Shown one piece after another: positions 1-7,859 of a stretch of DNA of 16,899 nt. Origin of the DNA: Clostridia bacterium (GTDB lineage Bacteria; Bacillota; Clostridia; Oscillospirales; Acutalibacteraceae); the NCBI GenBank assembly GCA_017538005.1, contig JAFYJR010000067.1, positions 1 through 16,899 of the forward strand, written 5' to 3'. The first letter of the stretch is position 1; the number at the start of each line of letters is the position of its first letter. Made by a program: the position numbers and the translations under genes. The notes under the pieces are model-generated. The model made no database searches. It was not told the DNA's origin and saw only the letters and a program-made list of their open reading frames with translations.

Positions 1-1139
1 ACTCTGCGGCCTGAGGCGACCTGAGAGTTGGCGCCGACGATTATGTTGTACATGCTGCCCTTGTCTATCAGGGAAGTGAAGGCGGCGTCATAGACGGACT
101 TGTCGCGGAAGGCAAATTCGACACTGGTGTAGCCGGCGTTTAAGGCGGCGACTATGGCGTTCTTCATCGCGTGTTCGGCATAGCCGTCGTAATTGGAGAT
201 GAAGGTGTTGGTGTATCTGAAATATCCGAAGCTGTCGGCTACACATCCGGCCCAGAGTTTGTTGTCCTCTGCGGTGTGATTCTTCGAGATGTCCTTCGTG
301 GACATATTGAAGTAGACATGGCTTACTGAATTGTCAGGGACATCGATGACTTTGTCTATTGAGTAGTCGTCCCAGGTTATGTCCAGGTTATACAGGTTGC
401 CGTCCACCTGTACTATGTTCCACATGTGACCGGAGGTCTCGGAGGGCGTGCCGGTGGCGCCGCCGACTGCGAGATAGTTGTAGATGCCGGTTTCGCGGAG
501 CAGGTACTGCATGGTGCGAGAGTAGCCCTCGCAGTTGGCTCTGCCTTTGACGAGCACGCCGTACATGGTATAAACATCGGTGTCGGCGCCTTCATCGTAC
601 TCGCAGTTCTGCACGATGTAGTCGTGCAGGTAAAGTTCCTTTGCATATTCCGTCGTCGCGTTCGACGGAATACCTGCGAGTACCCTCTGCACCGCGGCAG
701 AGACTTCTGCCCACGCCCTGTTGTACTCATCCCTGTCCATAAGGTACTGCGGGATAAAATAGTTTATGCTTCCGATCTTCGTCATCGAGCATCTGTTGCC
801 GAGGAAGAAGAACTCAGGGTTGTCATATGAGAGAGCGGTATAGACATTCTCAAGTTCCTTGTCGGAGAGTCTGGGCACGACTATCTGTTTCGGGAACTCT
901 TTATCGGTGTCGGAAACGAAGGCCGCGTAGACGGTCTTGTAGGCATCCTTCTCGTTATCGGTGAGCTGATTATAATAATACCTATATAATGAGTCCGTAT
1001 ACTCAGTGGGCACCTTGTAGCCCTTGAGCTTTGATGACTTGTCCGCGACGAACGAGTCAACGGGAAGGAACATAATGCAGATAAAGGCCGCGAAAAGCGC
1101 GACCGCGAGAAATACTGCAAGACCCTTTAACGCTCTCAT
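1..1139 (-). CDS. Membrane-anchored or secreted transglutaminase-like protein, C-terminus cut by window edge
   Basis: Reading leftward from an ATG at 1139, the frame stays open for 379 codons to the window edge, so the C-terminus is missing. Residues 4-24 are strongly hydrophobic after a short basic start, fitting a signal peptide or signal anchor. A transglutaminase-like papain-fold triad is visible: Cys203 in GRANCEGYS, His238 in SGHMWN and Asp253 in NLDITWDDY. This spacing and context are typical of the bacterial transglutaminase-like superfamily, whose members are often extracellular peptidases or peptide cross-linking enzymes; the actual substrate cannot be read here. The start overlaps the stop of the upstream LCP-like gene as ATGA, so the two are translationally coupled and probably act together at the cell surface. 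The family call is firm and the role is inferred. Confidence 0.85.
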   Translation of the reverse strand, partial: MRALKGLAVFLAVALFAAFICIMFLPVDSFVADKSSKLKGYKVPTEYTDSLYRYYYNQLTDNEKDAYKTVYAAFVSDTDKEFPKQIVVPRLSDKELENVYTALSYDNPEFFFLGNRCSMTKIGSINYFIPQYLMDRDEYNRAWAEVSAAVQRVLAGIPSNATTEYAKELYLHDYIVQNCEYDEGADTDVYTMYGVLVKGRANCEGYSRTMQYLLRETGIYNYLAVGGATGTPSETSGHMWNIVQVDGNLYNLDITWDDYSIDKVIDVPDNSVSHVYFNMSTKDISKNHTAEDNKLWAGCVADSFGYFRYTNTFISNYDGYAEHAMKNAIVAALNAGYTSVEFAFRDKSVYDAAFTSLIDKGSMYNIIVGANSQVASGRR

Positions 1140-1951
1140 TCGTCATTCTCCAGATTAAGAACACTGATTTTAAGTTTCTTCTGCACGGAAGCCTCAAACA
1201 CGGACTGATACTTGTTGAAGTCCGTAATGTTTATGTTGGTTGTGCAGGTATTGTAAAGCTGCGAGAAAATCTCATCGCCGTTTTCAACGGTTTCCTTGGT
1301 CAGGCGCTGGCGGATATAGTCGGCAATGAGTTTTGCCTGTTCCTCACGCTCATGCGCGGAACCGCCGAGGCCGGTGAATCTTACATAGTTGAAGAACAGG
1401 TCACCGTAAAGTGTGCGCTTGCCTGCGGGCAGGCTGAGCGTAAAGTCCTTTCCGGTATAGTCTATCCTGTTCTTCAGGTTGACGGTGTAACCGCCGAGGA
1501 CCTGCATAAAGCCCTTGAAATCATCACGGGTTATGAGCACATAGCGGTCAAGCTTTATGCCGTACTTCGTCTCGGCCTTCTCTAGTATATCGAGAGGTCT
1601 GTCCGGATCCGCGTCTTCGGGAGTCGCGACGCAGGACACCGTGTACGCCTTGTTCTGCGTATCTATGCCGAAGACGCAGAGGTAGAGCACCTCGCCGTCT
1701 GACGAGACGGGGATGAACAGGATGTTGACCTTGTCCTTGCGGCTGCCGTCGTCTATGACGGCAAGCTTTCCGTCGCCGTCCTTGCCGGCATCATTCTTGG
1801 CCTTTTCCTTGAAATATGTCGCAGCAGATGCCGAAGCGACAATTATAAGCAAAATGAGGAATACGCCTATGAAACGGCGCTCTCTTTTCTTTGTCGCCGC
1901 GTCCTTTGTTTTCTTCGTAAGTCTTATCTTTTTACGCTTGTATCCTGCCAC
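1136..1951 (-). CDS. LytR-CpsA-Psr (LCP)-like membrane protein with degenerate active site
   Basis: A 271-residue protein if started at the GTG at 1951. A GTG at 1960 is in frame, but it is formed by the tail of the Shine-Dalgarno sequence AGGAGGTG, whereas the GTG at 1951 lies 8 nt after AGGAGG. The N-terminus is basic (KRKKIRLTKKTK), followed by one membrane segment at about residues 28-46, then an outer domain. Residues ~75-214 resemble the LCP fold: an NILFIPVSSDG strand, LDRYVLITRDDFKGFMQVLGG, LYGDLFFNYVRFTG and a REEQAKLIADYI helix. LCP enzymes attach glycopolymers to peptidoglycan. The usual catalytic Asp/Arg segments (GSD-R, SDTM, IPRD) are not recognisable, so this may be a non-catalytic relative. 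It is the first gene of a two-gene operon with the transglutaminase-like protein. Confidence 0.7.
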   Translation of the reverse strand: MAGYKRKKIRLTKKTKDAATKKRERRFIGVFLILLIIVASASAATYFKEKAKNDAGKDGDGKLAVIDDGSRKDKVNILFIPVSSDGEVLYLCVFGIDTQNKAYTVSCVATPEDADPDRPLDILEKAETKYGIKLDRYVLITRDDFKGFMQVLGGYTVNLKNRIDYTGKDFTLSLPAGKRTLYGDLFFNYVRFTGLGGSAHEREEQAKLIADYIRQRLTKETVENGDEIFSQLYNTCTTNINITDFNKYQSVFEASVQKKLKISVLNLENDE

Positions 1952-1987
1952 TCCGGTCACCTCCTTTTCAAGCTGTTTAACAGATTT

Positions 1988-2016
1988 AATATACTAAAAA
2001 ATATCTTGACGGTCAA
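1988..2016 (-). promoter_or_regulatory. Sigma-A type promoter for the LCP-like/transglutaminase-like operon
   Basis: On the minus strand, TTGACC (2016-2011), a 17-bp spacer, and TATATT (1993-1988). Transcription would start near 1981, about 30 nt before the proposed GTG start. The -35 shares one base with the -35 of the opposing tRNA promoter. Confidence 0.7.
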
Positions 2017-2034
2017 CTGAAAGTATGCTATATT
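2006..2034 (+). promoter_or_regulatory. Sigma-A type promoter for the tRNA pair
   Basis: TTGACG (2006-2011), a 17-bp spacer, and TATATT (2029-2034) preceded by TGC (extended -10). The predicted start near 2041 lies about 13 nt before tRNA-Thr. The two opposing -35 elements form the palindrome TTGACGGTCAA at 2006-2016. Confidence 0.8.
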
Positions 2035-2053
2035 TATCAAGCGCTTTTTAAGT

Positions 2054-2129
2054 GCTGGTGTAGCTCAGTTGGTAGAGCAGCTGATTTGTAATCAGCAGGT
2101 CAGGGGTTCGAGTCCGTTCACCAGCTCCA
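2054..2129 (+). tRNA. tRNA-Thr (anticodon TGT)
   Basis: A full cloverleaf with encoded CCA. The acceptor arm GCTGGTG pairs with CACCAGC, the D-loop AGTTGGTAGA and T-loop TTCGAGT are standard, and the anticodon stem GCTGA/TCAGC encloses loop TTTGTAA with anticodon TGT at 2087-2089, which reads ACA threonine codons. Confidence 0.97.
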
Positions 2130-2135
2130 GAAGGC

Positions 2136-2220
2136 GGGAGAGTTCCCGAGCGGCCAAAGGGGGCAGACTGTAAATCTGTTGTCTACGACTTCGGTGGTTC
2201 GAATCCACCCTCTCCCACCA
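2136..2220 (+). tRNA. tRNA-Tyr (anticodon GTA)
   Basis: A class II tRNA of 85 nt with a long variable arm and encoded CCA. The acceptor GGGAGAG pairs with CTCTCCC. The anticodon loop CTGTAAA carries GTA at 2170-2172, the D region TTCCCGAGCGGCCAAAGG is typical of bacterial tRNA-Tyr, and the T-loop is TTCGAAT. It lies 6 nt after tRNA-Thr, so the two are surely co-transcribed. Confidence 0.97.
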
Positions 2221-2223
2221 GAA

Positions 2224-2253
2224 AAAGGACAGCCGAAAGGCTGTCCTTTTTTT
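2224..2253 (+). terminator. Intrinsic terminator of the tRNA operon
   Basis: Perfect 11-bp stem AAAGGACAGCC / GGCTGTCCTTT with a GAAA tetraloop, running into a T-tract. It directly follows the CCA of tRNA-Tyr. Confidence 0.92.
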
Positions 2254-2303
2254 GTTTTCAAAGAAGAGTGTCTTATCCCCCTGAGGGGCATAGGGGAATT
2301 TGA

Positions 2304-2333
2304 TTGACAAGGCATCTTTAAACGTGTTATTAT
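2304..2333 (+). promoter_or_regulatory. Promoter for the 962-aa iron-sulfur flavoprotein
   Basis: TTGACA (2304-2309), an 18-bp spacer, and TATTAT (2328-2333) preceded by TGT (extended -10). The start would be near 2340, giving a ~50-nt leader. Just upstream is a small dyad CCCC-TGA-GGGG (2278-2288) followed by another GGGG, which could be an operator. Confidence 0.7.
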
Positions 2334-2392
2334 TAAAGGTGGCAATATAAATTGTATGTAAATAAAGTAATATTTTAATGGGAGGAAAACAT

Positions 2393-5281
2393 ATGGCAAA
2401 AGGACATGCGGTTGAAAGATACCCGCTTGTAACACCGCCTCACATGGGTGAAACGGATTACAGTAAAAAAATACTGAAGCTCGGCAAGAAGATCACCGAT
2501 GTTGCCGCGCACAAGATCAAGATAACGGTTGACGATCCCGAGTACTGGGGTCTCGCTGAGATCGTTACAGAAGAAATGGCTGACATAGCCCTCAAGATGA
2601 AGGTCCGTCATCACTATACCTTCGATCAGCTGGTCGCTATGTGCAAGCCCGACGACAAGGAGAAGTTCCAGAAGACTCTGGACGAGATGGCCTACATCGG
2701 TCTCCTCGAGTACGACTACGGTTATCACTATGACCACAACGGAAGAACGGCTCCCCCGTCTGAGAGACGCTACCTTCTTCCCCTCTTCGTTCCGGGTTCA
2801 GCCGAGCTCTTCAATATGGAAGAGACTCCCGACGGAAGCAACCCCCGTCTTGAGAATCACCCCGCTATAGCGTCATTCTTCGAGAGAATGACTTACATCC
2901 CGCTTGAGGGCATCACACAGATGATCCCCGAAGGCGGCTCAGGTGTCGGCATGCACGTCATCCCGGTTGAAAAGGCAATCGAGATGGAAAACGAAGCCAT
3001 CGACATAGAGAAGATTTCCTACTGGCTCAAGAAGTATGAGGGACACATAGGCGCGGGCCGCTGCTCATGCCGTGCGTCACGCGCCGTTATCGGCGAAGGC
3101 TGCGCCGACGACGACTGGGGCTGGTGCATAGGTCTCGGCGACTTCGCCGACTACTGTCGTGAGACAGGCAAAGGCCACGACATCACCTATGAAGAGGCAA
3201 TGAACATCATAAAGAAAGCTGAAGAGAACGGCTTTGTTCATCAGATCACAAACATCGACGGCGAGAACAAGATCTTCGGTCTCTGCAACTGCAACCCGCA
3301 GATCTGTAACGCTCTCCGTACATCCCAGCTCTTCAACACACCGAACCTTTCCCGCTCCGCTTACACAGCCGAGGTTACTCCCGAGGACTGCGTAGCTTGC
3401 GGCAAGTGCGTAGAGTACTGCCCCGCGGGCGCAGTAAGACTCGGCCAGAAGCTCTGCACAAAGGTCGGCCCCGTTGTTTATCCTCACCATGAACTCCCCG
3501 ATTACAAGAAATGGGGCAGAGATAAATACGATGTTGACTATCGTGACAAGAACAGAATCAACTGCTATGACACAGGTACGGCTCCCTGTAAGACAGCCTG
3601 CCCTGCTCACATAGCTGTTCAGGGTTACCTTAAGAAGGCTGCCAAGGGCGAGTATCAGGAAGCCCTTGCCCTTATCAAAAAAGACAACCCGTTCCCCGCA
3701 ATCTGCGGCCATGTCTGCAACAAGCGTTGCGAGGACGCCTGCACGAGAGGCACTATCGACCGCGCCGTATCAATTGACGCAGTCAAGAAGTTCATCGCCG
3801 AGCAGGACCTCAAGGCAGAGACAAGGTACATCCCTCCTGTAGTTGTTCCGTCAACACGCTATGACCACTGGGATGACAAGATTGCCATCATCGGCGCGGG
3901 CCCCGCAGGCCTCTCATGCGCCTACTATCTCGCAACGCGCGGCTACAAGCCCACGGTCTTCGAGCGCAGCGAGAAGCCGGGCGGTATGATGAGATACGGT
4001 ATCCCTTCATACAAACTTGAGAAAGATGTCATCGACGCTGAAATAGACGTAATCCGTGAACTCGGCGTTGAGATTAAATGCGGCGTTGATGTCGGCAAGG
4101 ACATCACACTGAACGACCTCCGTAAGGAAGGCTACAAGGCATTCTACATTGCCATAGGTTGTCAGGGCGGCCGCCTCGCAGGCGTACCCGGCGAAGACGC
4201 TGAAGGCATAGACATCGCCGTATCATTCCTGCACAAGGCCACAGAGAACCAGGATCAGAAGATGCCCGGCAATGTAGTAGTCATCGGCGGCGGTAACGTT
4301 GCCATCGACTGCGCGAGAACAGCTCACCGTTTCGGCGCTGACAAGGTTTCAATGTTCAGCCTTGAGTCACGCGAAGAGATGCCCGCGGCAAACGACGAAG
4401 TTGCCGAGGCTCTCGAAGAGAACGTTGACATTCAGAACGGCTGGGGACCCAAGGAAGTTCTCAAGGACGAGAACGGCAAGGTCAAGGCTGTTGTATTCAA
4501 GAAGTGCGTATCCGTCTTCGACGAAGAGCACAAGTTTGCTCCGAAGTATGACGAGAACGACACCATCACAGTTGAGGCTGACCACATTGTTTATGCTATC
4601 GGTCAGGCTATTGACTGGGGCGAACTCCTCAAGGACGAGAAGGTAGAGTTCTGGCACGGCAACTATCCTGTAGCCGACAAGCTCACATACCAGACATCCC
4701 AGGAAGACATCTTCGTAGGCGGCGACGTCTACACAGGACCAAAGTTCGTCATCGACGCCATCGAGCAGGGCAAGTGCGCTGCCGAGTCTCTCCACCGCTA
4801 TGCGAAGAAAGAGATGTACCACGCTTCTATGACAATAGGCAGAAACCGCCGCGACTTCATCGAACTCGACAAGGACAACATCGTTGTTGAAGAGTATGAT
4901 AAAGCGGACCGTCAGGAAGCCGGCATGGACTCCTCCATCGACCACACAATGTCCTTCAGAGATGCCCACAAGACACTCACCGAAGAGCAGGTTAAGATCG
5001 AGACAGCCCGCTGCCTCGGCTGCGGCGCCTCAGTTGTTGACCCGAACAAGTGCATAGGCTGCGGTGTCTGCACAACGAAGTGCGAATTCGACGCTATCCA
5101 CTTAAAGAGGGATCATCCGAACGCCTCCAAGATGGTAACCGCGGACGACAAGTTCAAGTACATCCTTCCGAACGCTGCGAAGAGAGCGCTCAAGATTGCC
5201 GTTCACTACCAGCCGAAGGAACAGAAAGAGTACGAGAAGAAGTACAAAGAATTCCGCAAGGCCATCGGTAAGGACGTATAA
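2393..5281 (+). CDS. Multidomain 4Fe-4S/FAD NAD(P)H oxidoreductase (GltD/NfnB-like)
   Basis: 962 residues from the ATG at 2393, chosen because GGGAGG at 2380-2385 sits 7 nt before it; an ATG at 2378 overlaps that site and is unlikely. Residues 1-~220 look helical and winged-helix-like. Residues ~223-305 are Cys-rich (GRCSCRASR, CADDDWGWC, CNCNPQIC). A ferredoxin motif CVACGKCVEYCP follows at ~333-344. Then comes a glutamate-synthase small-subunit-like module with Fe-S cysteines (CKTACP ... CGHVCNKRCEDAC, ~399-450), an FAD site GAGPAGLSCA (~502) and an NAD(P) site IGGGNVAIDCA (~630). The C-terminus (~874-897) has more ferredoxin-type cysteines (CLGCG, CIGCGVCTTKC). It is probably a cytosolic electron-transfer hub between NAD(P)H and low-potential carriers. 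It converges on the dehydratase operon, so feeding the activator is a reasonable but unproven role. Confidence 0.85.
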   Translation: MAKGHAVERYPLVTPPHMGETDYSKKILKLGKKITDVAAHKIKITVDDPEYWGLAEIVTEEMADIALKMKVRHHYTFDQLVAMCKPDDKEKFQKTLDEMAYIGLLEYDYGYHYDHNGRTAPPSERRYLLPLFVPGSAELFNMEETPDGSNPRLENHPAIASFFERMTYIPLEGITQMIPEGGSGVGMHVIPVEKAIEMENEAIDIEKISYWLKKYEGHIGAGRCSCRASRAVIGEGCADDDWGWCIGLGDFADYCRETGKGHDITYEEAMNIIKKAEENGFVHQITNIDGENKIFGLCNCNPQICNALRTSQLFNTPNLSRSAYTAEVTPEDCVACGKCVEYCPAGAVRLGQKLCTKVGPVVYPHHELPDYKKWGRDKYDVDYRDKNRINCYDTGTAPCKTACPAHIAVQGYLKKAAKGEYQEALALIKKDNPFPAICGHVCNKRCEDACTRGTIDRAVSIDAVKKFIAEQDLKAETRYIPPVVVPSTRYDHWDDKIAIIGAGPAGLSCAYYLATRGYKPTVFERSEKPGGMMRYGIPSYKLEKDVIDAEIDVIRELGVEIKCGVDVGKDITLNDLRKEGYKAFYIAIGCQGGRLAGVPGEDAEGIDIAVSFLHKATENQDQKMPGNVVVIGGGNVAIDCARTAHRFGADKVSMFSLESREEMPAANDEVAEALEENVDIQNGWGPKEVLKDENGKVKAVVFKKCVSVFDEEHKFAPKYDENDTITVEADHIVYAIGQAIDWGELLKDEKVEFWHGNYPVADKLTYQTSQEDIFVGGDVYTGPKFVIDAIEQGKCAAESLHRYAKKEMYHASMTIGRNRRDFIELDKDNIVVEEYDKADRQEAGMDSSIDHTMSFRDAHKTLTEEQVKIETARCLGCGASVVDPNKCIGCGVCTTKCEFDAIHLKRDHPNASKMVTADDKFKYILPNAAKRALKIAVHYQPKEQKEYEKKYKEFRKAIGKDV

Positions 5282-5292
5282 AAAACAAAAAA

Positions 5293-5322
5293 GAGACCGG
5301 ACACTGTCCGGTCTCATTTTTT
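5293..5322. terminator. Bidirectional intrinsic terminator between convergent operons
   Basis: Perfect 10-bp stem GAGACCGGAC / GTCCGGTCTC (5293-5302 and 5306-5315) with a 3-nt loop. A-rich sequence lies before it and a T-run after, so it can work in both directions. The T-run abuts the stop of the 54-aa membrane protein on the other strand. Confidence 0.92.
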
Positions 5323-5485
5323 ATACCTTCGGGTCTCTCTTTCTTCGGTCGTAAACCTTGCCGAGCAGCGGCTCAAGTTTAGCGAAGAGTTTCATATCCA
5401 GGTTGAACATGTAAATGAGGAAAGTCAGAAGGAAGAGAGCAAGAAGTACTATTAAAACTATGAGAAGTATTTTAAGAAATATCAT
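5321..5485 (-). CDS. 54-residue single-pass membrane protein, function unknown
   Basis: A short frame from ATG at 5485 to TAA at 5321. It has a good ribosome site (AAGGAGG, about 4 nt before ATG) and begins 9 nt after the activator gene stops, so it reads as the last gene of the dehydratase operon. Residues 2-27 are almost wholly Ile/Leu/Val/Phe, a clear transmembrane helix. The tail is amphipathic and basic (FAKLEPLLGKVYDRRKRDPKV). The positive C-terminus suggests the tail faces the cytoplasm, where it might tether a partner to the membrane. I recognise no family. The good ribosome site, the operon position and the terminator directly after the stop favour a real gene. Confidence 0.7.
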   Translation of the reverse strand: MIFLKILLIVLIVLLALFLLTFLIYMFNLDMKLFAKLEPLLGKVYDRRKRDPKV

Positions 5486-5494
5486 AAGTCCTCC

Positions 5495-6289
5495 TTATTT
5501 TGCCATACCTTTCTGACGCGCGTACTCGGCGGCGCCGAGTGCGCCCATAAGCTGAGGGTCAGTCTTAAGCTCAACAACCTTGAGCTTAAGCACGTGCTCT
5601 ATGGCGGCCTTGAGGCCGTCATTCTTTGCGCAGCCGCCTGTCAGGGTGATGCTGTCGGTCGCGCCTGCTTTCTTCGCCATGACGAAGCAGCGCTTTGCGA
5701 CAGCCATCTGGATGCCGGCTGCGATCTCGTCCATGGGTTTGCCTTCACCGACAAGTGTGATGACTTCGGACTCAGCGAATACGGTGCACTGAGCGGTGAT
5801 CGGGATGACGTTCTTTGCCGTAAGGGAAAGTTTCGAGAACTCGGGAAGAGTCATCTCGAAGGAACGCGCCATTGCCTCGTAGAAGCGGCCCGTACCGGCT
5901 GCGCACTTGTCGTTCATCGCGAAGTTCTTGACTGTACCGTCCGTGTCAACAGAGATACCCTTGACATCCTGGCCGCCTATATCGATGATGGCCTTTACAT
6001 CGGGATTTGTGATATGCACGCCCATAGCGTGGCAGGAAATTTCAGAGATATTTTCATCAGCGAAAGGCACCTTGTTACGGCCGTAACCGGTACCGATGAG
6101 GTACGCGAGATCCTTGGAAGAACCCAGGTCTGCGACCTTGGCGCAGACCTCGTCCATGGCAAGGATCGCGCTCTGCTCGGAATTGATTTTGCTCTTGATT
6201 GTTGTGTCGGCAACTATCTTGCCGGTCTCGTCAAGTATGACTGCTTTGGTGTAGGTTGAACCTACATCGCAGCCGCCGTAATATTTCAT
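5495..6289 (-). CDS. 2-hydroxyacyl-CoA dehydratase activator ATPase (BadF/BadG/BcrA/BcrD family, HgdC-like)
   Basis: 264 residues, the usual length for HgdC-type activators (archerases). These are homodimers holding one [4Fe-4S] cluster between subunits, which use ATP to push a single electron into the dehydratase. Visible landmarks are the ASKHA phosphate loop GCDVGSTYTK (6-15), DIGGQD (103-108), and the second nucleotide motif TGGCAKN (217-223). The cluster cysteines are Cys129 in NDKCAAGTGRF and Cys168 in AQCTVFAESEV. A ribosome site (AAAGGGGAT) lies ~7 nt before ATG. It sits 22 nt downstream of the large dehydratase subunit, as expected for the dedicated activator. Electrons should come from a reduced ferredoxin or flavodoxin; the convergent flavoprotein is a candidate upstream donor. 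Confidence 0.93.
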   Translation of the reverse strand: MKYYGGCDVGSTYTKAVILDETGKIVADTTIKSKINSEQSAILAMDEVCAKVADLGSSKDLAYLIGTGYGRNKVPFADENISEISCHAMGVHITNPDVKAIIDIGGQDVKGISVDTDGTVKNFAMNDKCAAGTGRFYEAMARSFEMTLPEFSKLSLTAKNVIPITAQCTVFAESEVITLVGEGKPMDEIAAGIQMAVAKRCFVMAKKAGATDSITLTGGCAKNDGLKAAIEHVLKLKVVELKTDPQLMGALGAAEYARQKGMAK

Positions 6290-6311
6290 AATATATATCC
6301 CCTTTCAATTA

Positions 6312-7859
6312 TCACCATGCATGTTCATCATCAAGATTCTCGAGTGACGGATCTATGGGTTCCTCCTGAAGAACAGAACGCATATATCTGTTTACATCGT
6401 CACGGATTGCCTGACGACCGATAACGCGGGGATCCATAAGGTCGTGGTTAACCCAGACGAGCTTGATGCCGAGCTCTCTCGCGCGCTCCTCAAAGAGACC
6501 GTGCATACCGTCGAGAGCCTTGCAGCTGATGTGCTCCCAGAGGATGACCATGTCCGCGTCAAACTCCTTGCAGAAGCGCCACAGGTCGTCGAGGAGAACC
6601 TCGTAGCCGCCGTGTGTGCGGTTTCTCATGATCATTTCCTGATAAAGTTTCGCAATATCGTATATAGCCTGCTCAGGATCGTCCTCGGAAACTTTGTCGA
6701 AGTAAACAAGGCTGAGCATGTCAACAAGAGGAAGGATGCCCCAGCAGTTCTGAAGCCAGGGAAGGAAATCTGTGTAGTACTGAGCCTGAACACCCCAGAT
6801 GATGGCACGGTGTCTGTACTCGGGGACAAGCATTTCCTTACGTGCGTAGGACTCTTCGGCGAGTTTGGAAATCTTTCTGTCCGCCTCAACGAAGTCCTGT
6901 ACACGGCCCGCTATGGCCATGTATGTGGTCTCGGAATAAAGAGCGAGGTTCGCGCCGATAACCTGAGGATAGTCCGTCTTGGACATCTCCATCCAGCTCA
7001 CGCGGTGCTGAGTTTCCTCGTTGAATCTCTTCATGCACTCGAAGTAGTTGTTCCAGTCCCACTTCGCGCCGGTGCTGTCCTCAATAAACTTGATGGCGTT
7101 GCGGATCTCCTGAGCCGCATACTCCTGTACGCCCTCTTCAAGGTGACGCAGCGGCGCCGCGATCTGGAACACGGGAATGCCCTCTGCCTCATACCGGCGG
7201 GCCATGATTCCGTTACCCATAAGAGAGCCGTCGCAGGTGGTGTTGCACTGGATTACACATCCGCCGAACACCGGTATGTCATCGTCTATGACGACGCCCG
7301 CTTCCGCGGCAGGCATAGGGCATACATCGCCCGGAACACCCATCTCCTGGATGACATCCAGATAGTGTGTAACCGCATCGCCGTGAAGGAGTACCGCTAC
7401 ATAGACCGCGGCAGTCTCCCAGCTGATACCCTTCAATGTGGGGAAGCCGCCCATGATGGTGAACATCTCGTTCTCATCAAGTACGACGATTTTCTTTGAA
7501 AGTTCAGTGTCGTTACCGCAGGCTCTGTCCGCGCGGAAAGCGGTGTCGAGAAGTTTCGCGACATCTTCCGCGACGAGGTCGTATTCCTCGTGAGCAATAC
7601 GAAGATGATTACCACGAAGACCTACGGTGTGTTTGTCTATCATTGCCGGTACCGCTACATAGTTGAGCATCCAGCGATACCTTAAAAAGCCTTTGACATT
7701 ATGAGGATGCATGAGGAAAGCGGTGAGCATCTTCATAATCTTGAGCCAGCGCCAGTAATCATAGAGCGTGTCGCGAAGGCCGCGCCACTCCCTGCGTTTT
7801 CTGACCTTGCCGCCTGAGTAGAGGTTTCCGAGTTTAACGCTTCCTACAGCTTTTCCCAT
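6312..7859 (-). CDS. 2-hydroxyacyl-CoA dehydratase, large subunit (HgdA/BcrB-like)
   Basis: 515 residues, slightly longer than typical alpha subunits of (R)-2-hydroxyglutaryl-CoA dehydratase. With the smaller subunit encoded just upstream it would form component D, which removes water from a 2-hydroxyacyl-CoA by a ketyl-radical mechanism using [4Fe-4S] clusters. Likely cluster cysteines stand in a dense block, Cys201, Cys205 and Cys209 (GGCVIQCNTTCDGSL), with a later Cys446 in WEHISCKALDG. The N-terminal ~60 residues are basic and look like an extension. ATG overlaps the previous stop by one base (TAATG), which indicates tight coupling and fixed stoichiometry. The substrate cannot be told from sequence: no CoA-transferase, dehydrogenase or acyl-CoA dehydrogenase gene is present in this window. 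Confidence 0.9.
   Translation of the reverse strand: MGKAVGSVKLGNLYSGGKVRKRREWRGLRDTLYDYWRWLKIMKMLTAFLMHPHNVKGFLRYRWMLNYVAVPAMIDKHTVGLRGNHLRIAHEEYDLVAEDVAKLLDTAFRADRACGNDTELSKKIVVLDENEMFTIMGGFPTLKGISWETAAVYVAVLLHGDAVTHYLDVIQEMGVPGDVCPMPAAEAGVVIDDDIPVFGGCVIQCNTTCDGSLMGNGIMARRYEAEGIPVFQIAAPLRHLEEGVQEYAAQEIRNAIKFIEDSTGAKWDWNNYFECMKRFNEETQHRVSWMEMSKTDYPQVIGANLALYSETTYMAIAGRVQDFVEADRKISKLAEESYARKEMLVPEYRHRAIIWGVQAQYYTDFLPWLQNCWGILPLVDMLSLVYFDKVSEDDPEQAIYDIAKLYQEMIMRNRTHGGYEVLLDDLWRFCKEFDADMVILWEHISCKALDGMHGLFEERARELGIKLVWVNHDLMDPRVIGRQAIRDDVNRYMRSVLQEEPIDPSLENLDDEHAW

Noticed and set aside
2054..2220. tRNA genes as attachment site of an integrated element
   Set aside because: No integrase gene and no repeated tRNA 3' end were found in the window.
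2092..2435. Minus-strand frames across the tRNA genes
   Set aside because: They are translations of the antisense of tRNA-Thr and tRNA-Tyr, a common annotation artefact.
3077..3712. Minus-strand reading frame (211 codons) inside the iron-sulfur flavoprotein gene
   Set aside because: It is a mirror of Fe-S coding sequence, with unrealistic Val/Cys/Ala-rich composition and no family features.
6444..7499. Long plus-strand reading frame (351 codons) opposite the large dehydratase subunit
   Set aside because: It is antisense to a well-supported gene, has no recognisable domain or ribosome site, and arises from codon bias on the coding strand.
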